NCBI GenBank assembly: GCA_026120035.1
Contig: JALRME010000020.1
Span: 558,001-622,000, forward strand
Direction of reading: 5' to 3'
DNA: 64,000 nt
DNA from: Coleophoma eucalyptorum
Taxonomy: Eukaryota > Ascomycota > Leotiomycetes > Helotiales > Dermateaceae
This document shows positions 1 through 9,894 of the stretch, piece after piece. A model generated the notes under the pieces. The model was given only the letters and a program-made list of their open reading frames with translations, was not told where the DNA came from and made no database searches. Each line of letters begins with the position of its first letter. Positions within the stretch are counted from its first letter, which is position 1. The position numbers and the translations under genes were made by a program.

Positions 1-1548
1 TCCTTCTCGTTTGTCAATATGGAGCAGTGTCTCCAAAATCCGACACGAGCAGTAATGATGGCTCACAGATGAGCATTAAATCCTCATCTGGGTTGCTCTC
101 TGCTTTTTCTGACCATCTATCCGCGTCGCAAGGAACGTGGAAGTCGAGTGCGGCTGAAGATATCACGATCCAGGTCATGTCTATCATTCGCGAAAACGGG
201 CTAGACATAGAATCTATCCGGCAAGACTACTTTCACAATATTCACGTCTGGCTTCCCATTCTCGCTGGAGATCGGGTGCAGAGAGGACTCGAAAATTTTA
301 CTGCACAACCATGTTCAGAACTGGCGGGCCTGTTGCTAGCCATGGCCCTCGTGACTCGGTATCCGGGCAAACCGGGAGAGCATACCCCAGTGCAGGCGCC
401 GATGTATTTCGAGGCAAAAGCTCTGTATTCAGCATTGGTCTCTTCGGGTTACTCGCAACTAGATGTTATGCAGATGGGCATTCTTATCTCCCTCTATGAG
501 CAAGGTCAAGGTATGACTGAGAATGCTAAATTAACAATGTCAACATGTGCTCGTCTTGCAATCAAGCTAAATATACAACAAAAGAAGCTTCAAATAGCAA
601 ACATTCAGGATTCCGAATTTGGCCGGTCGTGGTGGGGTCTCGTCATCCTCGACAGGTAGGTGACTTAATCCTAACTCGAGTCTTGTCTTATGATGTGAAC
701 CCAGATTTATGAATCTTGGGATTCCGCCGGAGGAGGTGCACTTGGTTGCAGACTCCCTGATCCTTAGAAACCTGCATCTAGAGCTACCAAATGACGATGA
801 AGAGTATCAGGGAACAGGCACACAGTACCCTTGTACACCTTCGGGCATGGCCATTCGTCAACCTACTACACTTCTTGGGCCATTTTGCCGCACAGCTCAA
901 GCAGCAGATTTACTCGGCCAAGTATTGGAACTTGTCGTAAGATCAACAATTAATGGGAGATTCGAAAATGCTGAATGGATGCCGCTTGATAAGAAATTAC
1001 ATGAATTAGCTATGAGCCTTCTTCAACAAGCCATCAATGGCTGGGAAGAATGTTGTGCCTCGATCGCTGTATGCCTTAGGTACCATTCTCTGCTATCTTA
1101 CACTTCTGAAAGATGATACTGACCTTTAGTGCTCTCCTCACTCTACACCTCGCACGCCAACAGATACCAAGCGCCGATGAGACCGATCATGAAACTGCGA
1201 TGCTTGCAATGAGATCCGCTATTCGAATGGTCGTGGAGATTTCGCGCAAATTCTTGATGGATATTGAATATATCGACCTTCCAAGTTTACCTCTACCAGC
1301 CACGTTCACGACGTACCAGGCAGCTCTACTCCATATACATCTCGCTCGTGGAAACGAGATACATAGTCAAGAATGGATTCAAGATTTCACCCTCCTGAAA
1401 GGGGCTCTTAGTGGCTTTACACGGCGTTGGGATGTCGGCTGTAAGCCTTCTAAATCAATCAGTATTTACAAAGCTGACTTGACGCATAGCTCCTTACTTA
1501 GAAACTCTCGATCGTACTCTACTTCAAGCCAGACAGCAGATGGTCTGA
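1..1548 (+). CDS. Fungal-specific transcription factor, 3' part (left edge cut)
   Basis: This is the C-terminal part of a zinc-cluster type regulator; the DNA-binding region is not in the window. The reading frame is open to the left edge. Exons are about 3-655, 705-1079, 1130-1440 and 1490-1548, with introns of 49-50 bp that all restore one frame, giving about 465 residues before TGA at 1546. The junction at 655/705 joins ILD to RFMNLG, matching the aromatic-rich ILDRFxNLG-like segment usual in the fungal transcription factor middle homology domain. The region before it (MSTCARLAIKLNI) is also typical of that domain. The last exon ends with PYLETLDRTLLQ. The family acts in the nucleus as a pathway regulator; the target is not visible. 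A splice acceptor at 23-26 is possible, so the first 26 bases may be intron. Confidence is high for the family and moderate for exact ends. Confidence 0.8.
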
Positions 1549-3141
1549 ACAGACTTCTGGATGAGGCTTGCCTGGAGCAGAAGGCTGGAAAGTAACGCTC
1601 CACCGTTGCTCATACAATCAAGGATCATTGCGTCCTAAAGCTCTGGTCTCGATGTTCTCGATATTGAATCCTTGTCGTTGTTTGGTATGATTGAGGTCTC
1701 AGCGAGGGTTGCATCAGGGTCTGATACTCGATCCAAGCTTCAAATGTGGGAGCTCGTCTGAAAGAATTTACTCTCGTGCTGAGTACAAAAAAGTCTTTGA
1801 GTTTGAAAAAATGATACCCGCCAGAAAAGCGAGTGGGTTATGATTACCCATAGAATTGGAAAAATTGGGCGCTATACATGAGGCCGGTCGTGAATGTCGA
1901 GGTCTAATGCGGTGAGAGGAGGAACGAAGTAGCGTTACGATAATACGAATGTAATCATGAAGAATACAACCGACATGGAGGCCACAGATAATGAGCATGA
2001 ATACTACACCGCAGAAGGAGAAGATGAGGTTCCCGACCTATAGATAAAAGACGGATGGACTTGGTGAACCCCAATCGATGTTGCAGGGGTCGGCCGAAAC
2101 TACTTTGTCGCTTACTTTTGCCTTGATGGCTATGGCTGCAGTTCATCTGCGCGTCAACAGAACCGCATCGCCTGGCAAGCCGTATCAGCGAGCTAGACAT
2201 ATAATAGGGGCAGGGACTGGTGACACATAAATCACGACGTGACGAATATGTAAATCTAGCCCACTCCTCTACATCAACCAAAAAGTTGGAAGATGGGCAG
2301 CGTACCCAGGTACCCCATCCTCTCCTCGGGCCTGAACAGCATTCGAGCCCTGAGTCCAAGCATCTGTGAACTGACATTTTGTAGAATATCCATGCAGGGC
2401 GGTCGCGCTGCTCTATCTAAGCAGGTATAGTGCCCTTTAATAAACGGAGGGAGATGTCCTAACGGGTGGCGACAAAAAACATGCATGAGAGAGGGAGCCC
2501 TAACCCCAGAGTCTCAAACTTCGCGCAAGAGCCCATGGCGTTCTTGCGAGCTTTTGTCTCCCGTTTTGCGCAAGAGGGGATTGCCATTGGGCTCAGTTCA
2601 GTGACATTTATCTTACCATATTGCACTGAGCAGGGTATTCTACGTGTGGGTCTTGGGTCGCCCACAAACTCTCTAGCGTTGTCCCACCAAAGGCAATGTC
2701 GGGTTGGCCAGAAGTCAGGTCATGGAACGAACAGTATAGGTGGCCATAATTAATTCTGTATTTTGGGCGGCCATTATACCAAGATAACATCGACAATACC
2801 GAACCAGCTGTTGTGAGAAACTGACGCTGTTCAGTAGATGAGCCTAAGCAATACAAATTCCTTTGCCCAATGCCTCGCCTTTCTAGCCCAGATTATCTCA
2901 GAGACCCAATACTTTCTTTCTCAAGTGCCAAAACCGAGTTTCCGAACGCCGCGATAAATTGTATCCATCCCATAGTCCCATGCTCTGGCATCGCCTATCG
3001 ATCCCGAAAAAACAAGCTCCACGCGATGCAGGAGCCTAGCTCGGTTGCATGCATGCAGTCCACTGGCACTCAGTGAAACGCCCCTAGAAAAGCTTCGTTA
3101 ACAAACCACCTTGTTAACTTAAGACAGGTAGAAAACGTACT
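1549..3141. other. Gene-free spacer, 1.6 kb
   Basis: No reading frame here has a credible start, codon pattern or family match. It presumably holds the 3' ends of the flanking genes, which converge. A short direct repeat (GCGCAAGAG near 2524 and 2572) is the only repeat noticed. Confidence 0.5.
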
Positions 3142-3396
3142 CTATTGCTTGGTAGGTGCGTTGATCTTGGTTCCAGTAGCCGGGGCTCCAGCAGCAGCAG
3201 CTGCGGGAGCAGCAGCCGCTGCACCTTCAGCAGCTTTGGCAGGGGTGGCTGCCGTTGCCTCTCCACCGAATGAGAGAGCACCATCACCGACTACGATCGC
3301 TGGCGAATAAGCTCCAAGGTTGATGTTGAGGGGGACGGCAGCAACGGCGGTGATGGCGGTGAAGGCCAAGGCCAAGGTTGAGAAGGAGAATTGCAT
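3142..3396 (-). CDS. Small secreted Ala-rich protein
   Basis: A single-exon gene of 84 residues. The first 20 or so residues form a clear signal peptide (MQFSFSTLALAFTAITAVAA) followed by a VP pair. Next comes a short hydrophobic, glycine-bearing stretch (NINLGAYSPAIVVGDGALSFGGE, roughly residues 24-46). The tail is low-complexity, rich in Ala, Pro and Thr. There are no cysteines, so it is unlike hydrophobins or most disulfide-rich effectors. I believe this NINLGxYSPAxVVGDGxxSFGG pattern recurs in small secreted proteins of other filamentous ascomycetes, but no function is known to me. A wall-associated or secreted role is inference. The start is the only ATG giving a signal peptide. Confidence 0.7.
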   Translation of the reverse strand: MQFSFSTLALAFTAITAVAAVPLNINLGAYSPAIVVGDGALSFGGEATAATPAKAAEGAAAAAPAAAAAGAPATGTKINAPTKQ

Positions 3397-3939
3397 CTTG
3401 GCTGTTTTTGGAGAGAAACTGGGTTAAGGATAAGAAGTATAGAGGCTGGCTCTTGGAAACGGTTTGAGAAGATTGGAGATTAGAAAATAGGGCGACTTGG
3501 TACAGAGATAATGAGCTCAGCTGAAGATTCCAAGAAGATGGGGGAGATCGGCCAATGCTTATGTATGTCTTGTGCCCACCGTGCAAAATGTGCCATGGAC
3601 TACTCAGAGCCTCAGCATATACATCAACTAAGGCGCCAAGTAGGTCCAGTGCCAAGTCATACTGGAGCAAGACAGTTGCCAAGCGACACACCTCTCGCGA
3701 GGAGCTTCGAATGCACTCAAAGTGAGGTTTCGGGCTCCTGACTGGTTGCCCAAGCAGTGTTTCCCTCACAAGTCGTAAGACAGCCAAGAGCCAAGTCAGA
3801 CAACGTCGGAGGTTCTGTGAAACGAAAACCACAGATACTGGTCCCAAATTAGAAATCATGTGACTTAGAGCTTTCATTCGAGACTGCCGCTATACCATTT
3901 CGCACGGGAGTTGCTTCTTGGCGACCGTGCGACAGGATG

Positions 3940-3963
3940 CTTAAAGCAAGTGCTTGCTTTAAG
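3940..3963. repeat. Perfect 11-bp inverted repeat
   Basis: CTTAAAGCAAG at 3940-3950 is exactly mirrored by CTTGCTTTAAG at 3953-3963 with a 2-base spacer (TG). In RNA this would be a stable hairpin with an almost closed loop; in DNA it could be a dimeric protein-binding site. It lies in a gene-free stretch. Confidence 0.85.
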
Positions 3964-4016
3964 TCTGAACACCGTTGTGGGCATTGGGGTCCTCCAGTGT
4001 TTGGAGCGAGTACACT

Positions 4017-4035
4017 TGGGGTCTGGCAGACCCCA
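4017..4035. repeat. 8-bp inverted repeat, 3-base spacer
   Basis: TGGGGTCT (4017-4024) and AGACCCCA (4028-4035) are exact complements separated by GGC. It lies only 54 bases downstream of the 3940 palindrome. Confidence 0.8.
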
Positions 4036-4554
4036 GACCCTGAAAAATAAGACCTGCGTTCGTCGCGGAGCCACTCCACGCGGTGCCGTCTAATCGCCTC
4101 CAGCTTTGAAGGCCAAAGACATGTATGTACTTGAGTACGTCTGCACGGGAGATTGGTATGCCCCCAACCAAGGTCAGCTAGCCAACTCCTGCGCTCTAGG
4201 ACTTTAGAATGCCAGCTAGCTTAGCCTAATTTTATCAACTGACGGGTGTCTGCCATTGACTTTAACTTTGGCCATAGACACGAACCAGGGAGCCAGGTTG
4301 CTAAACCGTACCAATAGACTTTCTGCGTACCGTACCAGATACTCAGACACCTAAGATTCAGATTTGGATGAGGAGAACCTTGATCATCCTTTGAACTGCA
4401 TGCGCACCGGGAAGGCCCGTCCATGCTCGTTGGTATGGTTTTCCATGCAATAATCTAATCGCTCGCTTGCTGGCTTTCTCGAGACAGAAACAGCCGTGCT
4501 AGCACGTAGTCAAAGGTCCAGCTATGTCTAACTCCGCATGCACCTCATGAGTGG

Positions 4555-4592
4555 TTGGACAGGTTTAAACTTTGACTGATTGAACCGTCCAA
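4555..4592. repeat. Inverted repeat with one bulged base
   Basis: TTGGACAGGTT at 4555-4565 pairs with AACCGTCCAA at 4583-4592 if one A is bulged, giving ten base pairs around an AT-rich loop. It is the third hairpin in a 650-base stretch. Confidence 0.65.
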
Positions 4593-5186
4593 GTTCATGT
4601 TCAACCAGTCCGCTGGATACTATGATGTGCAAGACTTGGATCCATTGTCTGCAGTGTACTGAATAGCATCCTTCATGGCGACAGCAAGATGGGAAAGTCC
4701 ACTTGGCTCAGAGGTCCCTTAAAATTCATCACTCTTGTGTTCGATGCTGCGGATGAGCAGGCACCATCTCTGAAATCTCCAACTGTGGGTCCGACCCCAG
4801 GAATCCAAGCCGTCAGCGAGTCGTTCTCGGCAGCATGTCAAAGAAAAAAAGGCTGGGAAGAGAGTGTTGGCCAGACTGTGCGCTCGGTGCCAGCGATACA
4901 GTATTGCATGGCAGTATTGAAGCACGTTCGCCCTGTTGATCGGTTCCGTTCTTGTCTGGAGCTCGGTTAAGGGGAGAGGGCTAGAAGCATTCTTGAAGGC
5001 TTGGTTGAAGCTGTTGTGAAGTGCATTCTCTACTTGGCAGAGTCGATTGCTTTTGAACTTGGACAATGTTGAGACGAGAGAGGAGATATTTGCTGTGGGG
5101 CTAATTACACTGCATTGCATTGCGTTATTGGTATTGGATTGGACTGGTGATTCGGGACCATCGCGACTCGCCGCTCCTCTTGCTCT

Positions 5187-5232
5187 TCCTCCCTCCCTCC
5201 CTTCCTTCCTTCCTTCCTTCCTTCCTTCCTTC
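5187..5232. repeat. CCCT/CCTT microsatellite
   Basis: A run of CCCT units passing into about eight CCTT units. It produces an artefactual GRKEGRKEG-like minus-strand frame and is otherwise non-coding. Confidence 0.9.
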
Positions 5233-6850
5233 ATCAGGCTGACAGAAACAGTCTCCAATATATTCTGGGCACCTCAATGCTCTTGATATTGAGATACAAG
5301 CCTTTTATATTTGGTACCTTGGCTTGGAAGTATCTGCTCCAGGATCTACTGCCGCGCCACATTCTTATCTCGTGGATGCTGATACGCGGTACAAATATAG
5401 CCGTGGGCGACTCTTAGCAGCCAGGCTTAGGGATAGTCGTCGCTGGACAATTCATTTGCTGTCGCCGAACAAAACGCGATGGATTCTGCATGAACACGCC
5501 TACTTAATACCTACCCTACGCACCATTTGCGACAAGATGCTTTTGGGGCTGACTTTCTCCTCCCGCTGGAGACACTTTCGGTCTTCGTACTGATTCTAGT
5601 GAAGTCATGCCCAACCTACCAGCCGTGGAGAGGGACCGTCAAATATTAAAAATAAGTGGTCTTTCAGTATTTTGATTGGTCGTAATTCGTCATATGGTGG
5701 ACACACGGCACGAGGGTCGATAAGAGCGTTGAAAAGTCATTTCGATTTCTGCAGCTATCATTTTTAAAAGGGGAAGAACAACTCGTACCAAAAGAGTTGG
5801 GCTAGAGAACAAGGTCGCAGTTAAAGTTAGCTGAACTTCGGCTTTCCATGGCTTTTACTGCAGTTCTTCGAGCCTTGACAATGAATCCCATCACAGTAAC
5901 TTTCCGGCGGATGAAGCATTTCCCGTCTTTATCACAGCTCGGCTCGGCTGCAACGTTGTGGCCATGCCATGCTACACGGGTAGCTCTAATCAACGGATTG
6001 TGACCAGTTGTGGTCCGGACACATCCCTCAATCGAAGGATTGAGTCTTCCGGGCGCATCATTAAATCCAGTATTCTGCAAGATGTAGATTGCGGAAATGT
6101 ACATACTTGAGCCAAGTGTTGTTTCTTTATTTCAAGCTCCAATGCGCTTTCTGCACCCGCTGGCTTGCCGCGTGGGAAACAGATAGTGCAGAAAGTGCAC
6201 AGGCAACAATACCGTTGCTCAAATCTCTTCCTACCAAATGTCCAATGGCCTCTGACCAGCTCCATCTTCCATATGGTATGACTATCGTTAATTTTTCCAT
6301 ATACTCTCGCACAATTTGACTCCGTATAGCGATAAGCATCACCAACACATGCACATTGCGATGGCGATGCCAATAGCATGACGTTGTAGGGGGGAGCACA
6401 CGAAGCGAGCACTCCACTGAAATCCATTGTGGCCAAGAATTCTTCCACTCCCCTGTCTTTTCCGCTGTAACCCCGCTCTTTTCTTCGCGACCCACCTTGT
6501 TGTTGATCAGATAAGGCAGCTCGAAGTTCTCGCGGTGGAAATGGTCTGTCTTTCCTATCATCTTCGGTGGCTATGTTGACAAGGTCGGCCTGGTGAGTAG
6601 GCCATGTTTCTGCATTTGGTGGACAGCTGGATTTGCGCTGACGCTTCTCTTCTAGCAACGCCACAGCAGCAGCCACTTCCGCCTGACGTGCCGCCGCTTG
6701 TCCCAGACATGCAGCGGATTTGAGGCTCTCTAGAGGTTCCTCGATTCCGCCCAATCGGCATCTCCCTGCTCTCCTGATGCTTTGGAGGCTGGATGCATTG
6801 CTTTGCAGATTAATCGTATCGCTAGACACTGTTTCCGGCTCCGTCTCACT

Positions 6851-8510
6851 ATGAGCCAGCCTTCGAAGCAGCGGAAGCCTGCCGTTAGGTCCAAAACTGG
6901 ATGTTTGACTTGCAAGTAAGTGGTGGTGTCTTGATGTCCATGTCGTCTAATCTTGCCTATTGACCCCGTTCCCACTCCAGAACTCGAAAGGTAAAATGCG
7001 GCGAGGAACGTCCAGGATGTCTTCAATGCCGGAAAAGTGGCTGGAAGTGCGATGGATATGGCGGCAAAAGAGCCTCTGCCTCTCAAAACCCGTCTACCTC
7101 GTCAATACCGATACAAGAGCCAGGATCAGCCCCTTTTATATTGCCAAAACTCGATCCATCCCAGCCCAAAATAGAAGATGTACTTGTTTCAAGGAAGCAC
7201 TATACCGACAGGCAAGTACCAAATGAGTGTCCGTCGCTTACCTACCGAGTCTGACAAGTTCCAGAAAATCGTCTATAGGTGCTATTAAGATCAAGACCGA
7301 GGAGTCGGAATTACTTCCGATTACAGCCAATAAACAGATCCAAGCTTTGCTTCGCTATCATCAGACCACTACTACGGCATGCCAAGCCTCACCAGCAGAT
7401 TACACCATCCCTTTCAAAATACCGGGCACCCCAGATGAACTGCAGCTACTGCACTACTTCAACGTAGAAGCGGCCGCCGAAGTGTCAGGGTTCCCCAGTG
7501 TGAGCTTTTGGAACAACATAGTACTCTGTCGCATGGTTGATGAACCTGCAATAAGACAGGCGGTGTTAGCTCTGAGTATATGCCATCACCGATCTGTTGT
7601 CGATCGAACAGCTACGATAAAATGGCAAGAGACTTCCTCACCGACTGCACTGCAACAATACAACAAGGCTATCCGCCAACTGCGAGAGTATCTTGTGAAT
7701 AATCCACAGCCGTCGAAAGAGATTGTTGTGATATGTTGCATCCTTTTCTACTCAGTTGAGATCTTGAGGCAGGAGTATGGCACTGCAATAAAGCACCTGG
7801 ACGGCGGCTTGGTCCTGCTTCGTGAGTGGATGGAGAGACAGATGAAGTCTAAGGTTCGACCTCGCAACAGTGGGGAAGACGTACATAACCTCGTCGCAAC
7901 ATTTGGTCGGATGGACGTAGGTGCAGGTCGCATAGAAAAATCTGCTGGGGAACTGCCAAGGCCATTCGATAATCTCGAGCAAGCTCTAGTGGAACTCGAT
8001 ACTATGCGGACACGCGTCATCCAACTCACCGCTGCGAAGAATAAAGCCAAATTCGCAGGACAGGATATGAATTCAGCGACATTATCCACGACTGAAATTG
8101 GTATCCAGACCGGTCTTGATCACTGGTCCAATAACATCAGATCCCTAATCATCCAGCTACGACCCACTGCCGGTATCGACAAGGGTCACATATTCCTAAT
8201 TCGGCTGCAATACCAATGCCTAAGCATACTTTTTCAAATCTCAAAGTCTTCTACTGGAGAACAAGCAATAGAACTGGACAGTTCGCTGCGCAAAGTCTTG
8301 CAAGCGTGTGAGATGTTGGAACCCACGCAGATGAGCAGCGAGTTCACATTAGGTGTGGAAATACCAACGACATTGTGGCTACTAGCCATGACTAGTCAAG
8401 AAACTACGATGAAAAACCGATCTTTACAGCTTATTCAAAAGTGGCCAACAATAGCAACTGTATTAGAAGGACAGAAACTCGCCAGGTTATCGTTATCAGT
8501 AATGTTATGA
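6851..8510 (+). CDS. Zn2Cys6 fungal transcription factor
   Basis: A complete zinc-cluster regulator of 513 residues in three exons: 6851-6915, 6981-7211 and 7265-8510. Residues 18-45 form the binuclear cluster C-x2-C-x6-C-x6-C-x2-C-x6-C, with a GCLTCKTRKVKC start split by the first intron after the second cysteine, a position I recall in many such genes. Intron 1 is GT-AG (65 bp). Intron 2 is best read as GC-AG, donor AG|GCAAGT at 7212 and acceptor CCAG at 7264; it is the only nearby junction I found that has consensus donor, branch point (CTGAC) and the right frame. The C-terminal part shows the helical LSICHHRSV and LREYL segments of the fungal-specific domain. It converges on the dehydrogenase gene with only 27 bp between stop codons. 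Regulation of its dehydrogenase and transporter neighbours is plausible but inferred. Confidence 0.85.
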
Positions 8511-8537
8511 GTACCATACAGCCAGTTCAGCCTTTCT

Positions 8538-9437
8538 TCAGTGCTCCAACTCTTCAACGTCAGTAGCTTTCATCACAGCTGTCATTCCTGCATCGCAGAA
8601 CTTCGCTGCTTCTCGATAGTAGTGATTCCTGCCACTGACTTCTACAGCCTCACCCCACAAGGTCTTCCCTTCCTCCCTCCCCGGTCCATCAATCCTGCGC
8701 TTGCCCTGCTCACCATCCTCCCCATCAATAATCAAGAGCACAGTCTGCACGATCTTCTCGACCGGAGTGAAGAACTCCTCGGGGAAATTCTCCCACTCCT
8801 TGGCTGTCAACAGATTCGTCTTCACCGTCCCAGGACAGATAGCGTTCACACGGATGCGGTCCTGCACCCAGTAATGCTTTGCAATGCTACGCATAAAGCC
8901 CACCACCCCGTGCTTTGATGCTGAGTAGATGGGCGAGTAGTAAGATGGATACAAGCCGCCGCAGCTGGCCGTCATCACCAAGCTACAATCGCTCTGTGCA
9001 TCCTTTGGAGACTTGCGAAAATAATGCAGCGCGAGGTGCGATGTAGTGATGACGGCTTTGAGGCAGATGTCTACGATCAGGAGATCGGGCTCAGGGGGGG
9101 GCTCATCATTATCATCATCACCATCGTCGCTTAGCGGAGCGTGCTTGGTGTAAAAATTGGCTTTCTCGGCAATACCCGCATTGGCAAAGACAAAGTCAAT
9201 GCGGGAGTTAGCGCGGAAGACCTTCTGGAAGACGGCTGCGAGGGAGGCGTAGGAGGTGATATTGCATTGGTGGAAAGATGCGTTGGTGAGCGATGCTGCT
9301 GCCGCATCGCCGGCTGTCGAGTTGAGATCGACTAGGTGGATGATCCAGTTGCCGCGGGCTGAAAGCGCTTGTGCTACCGCGAGACCCATGCCGCTCGCAC
9401 CGCCAGTTATGAGAGCGGTTTTCTTTATGGGTGCCAT
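8538..9437 (-). CDS. Short-chain dehydrogenase/reductase, classical type
   Basis: A 299-residue single-exon SDR, an NAD(P)-dependent oxidoreductase. The Rossmann glycine motif TGGASGMG is at residues 11-18, and D37 after the second beta strand favours NAD over NADP. NAG is at 86-88, the catalytic serine is near S158, and the YSASK active site has Y171 and K175. CPG follows at 201-203. Residues 103-118 are an acidic, proline-bearing insertion (SDDGDDDNDEPPPEPD) not usual for the family. The overall pattern resembles 15-hydroxyprostaglandin dehydrogenase-like fungal SDRs, but the substrate cannot be told from sequence. The gene lies between a Zn2Cys6 regulator and an MFS sugar transporter and shares orientation with the latter, suggesting a joint role in using a transported carbon compound. 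Confidence 0.88.
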   Translation of the reverse strand: MAPIKKTALITGGASGMGLAVAQALSARGNWIIHLVDLNSTAGDAAAASLTNASFHQCNITSYASLAAVFQKVFRANSRIDFVFANAGIAEKANFYTKHAPLSDDGDDDNDEPPPEPDLLIVDICLKAVITTSHLALHYFRKSPKDAQSDCSLVMTASCGGLYPSYYSPIYSASKHGVVGFMRSIAKHYWVQDRIRVNAICPGTVKTNLLTAKEWENFPEEFFTPVEKIVQTVLLIIDGEDGEQGKRRIDGPGREEGKTLWGEAVEVSGRNHYYREAAKFCDAGMTAVMKATDVEELEH

Positions 9438-9894
9438 TATTGTTGGCTGTGATTGGAAAATTGAGTTGAAATGAAGCTTGTTAACTCTAGTAGATGCCCG
9501 AGTACCAGAGTCAAGGCATGTTGCATGTAGTAGTTAGTGTCTTTATGTAGCGAGCGAAGCCCCTGCTTCCCCGCAAAGACTGCCCCTGCAAATGGCAGTT
9601 GGTATCATCAGCAAGATATGGATATGTTCATTCGTTTCTTGAGCTGGTAGCTACTAAGTTCTCGTGCTCTGTCTAAGTGTGTTGCCGGGTATACTTCTCC
9701 GGTGCACCCCGCAAGCCATTATCAACCCGCCACTAGTCAGGGCACTATAAAAGTACGGGGAGGCTTTACTACTTGCAGTGTGGAGTATGGAAAAGTTAAG
9801 GCAGTGGGAGAATGAGTTGGTATCTTTGCTATGTCATACTCTGCGCTACATAACACATCTAGCCCTAGAATAATTGGGCAGCGCATGATTCAGT
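9438..9894. promoter_or_regulatory. Promoter region of the dehydrogenase / 3' region of the transporter
   Basis: A 457-bp spacer between two minus-strand genes. Two copies of CCCCGC (near 9568 and 9703), i.e. GCGGGG on the gene strand, fit the degenerate SYGGRG site of the carbon repressor CreA. The motif is short and common, so this is only suggestive. No RNA gene or other frame is seen. Confidence 0.35.

Larger units (their letters stand above)
3397..6850. other. Gene-free spacer with inverted repeats and a CCTT microsatellite
   Basis: About 3.45 kb with no supportable gene. It carries three hairpin-forming repeats (3940-3963, 4017-4035, 4555-4592) and a CCTT/CCCT tract at 5187-5232. Long frames exist on the minus strand (5990-6829, 4719-5258), but the first has no early ATG and the second runs through the microsatellite. 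The last few hundred bases are the promoter of the regulator starting at 6851. Confidence 0.45.

Noticed and set aside
3284..3877. 197-codon minus-strand frame
   Set aside because: It overlaps the small secreted protein in another frame; the signal-peptide frame is the better explanation.
4719..5258. 179-codon minus-strand frame
   Set aside because: It runs through the CCTT microsatellite (repeating KEGR-like residues) and shows no domain or codon pattern.
5990..6829. 279-codon minus-strand open frame
   Set aside because: It begins with GTG and has no ATG until about residue 135, no family signature, and overlaps the leader of the Zn2Cys6 gene.
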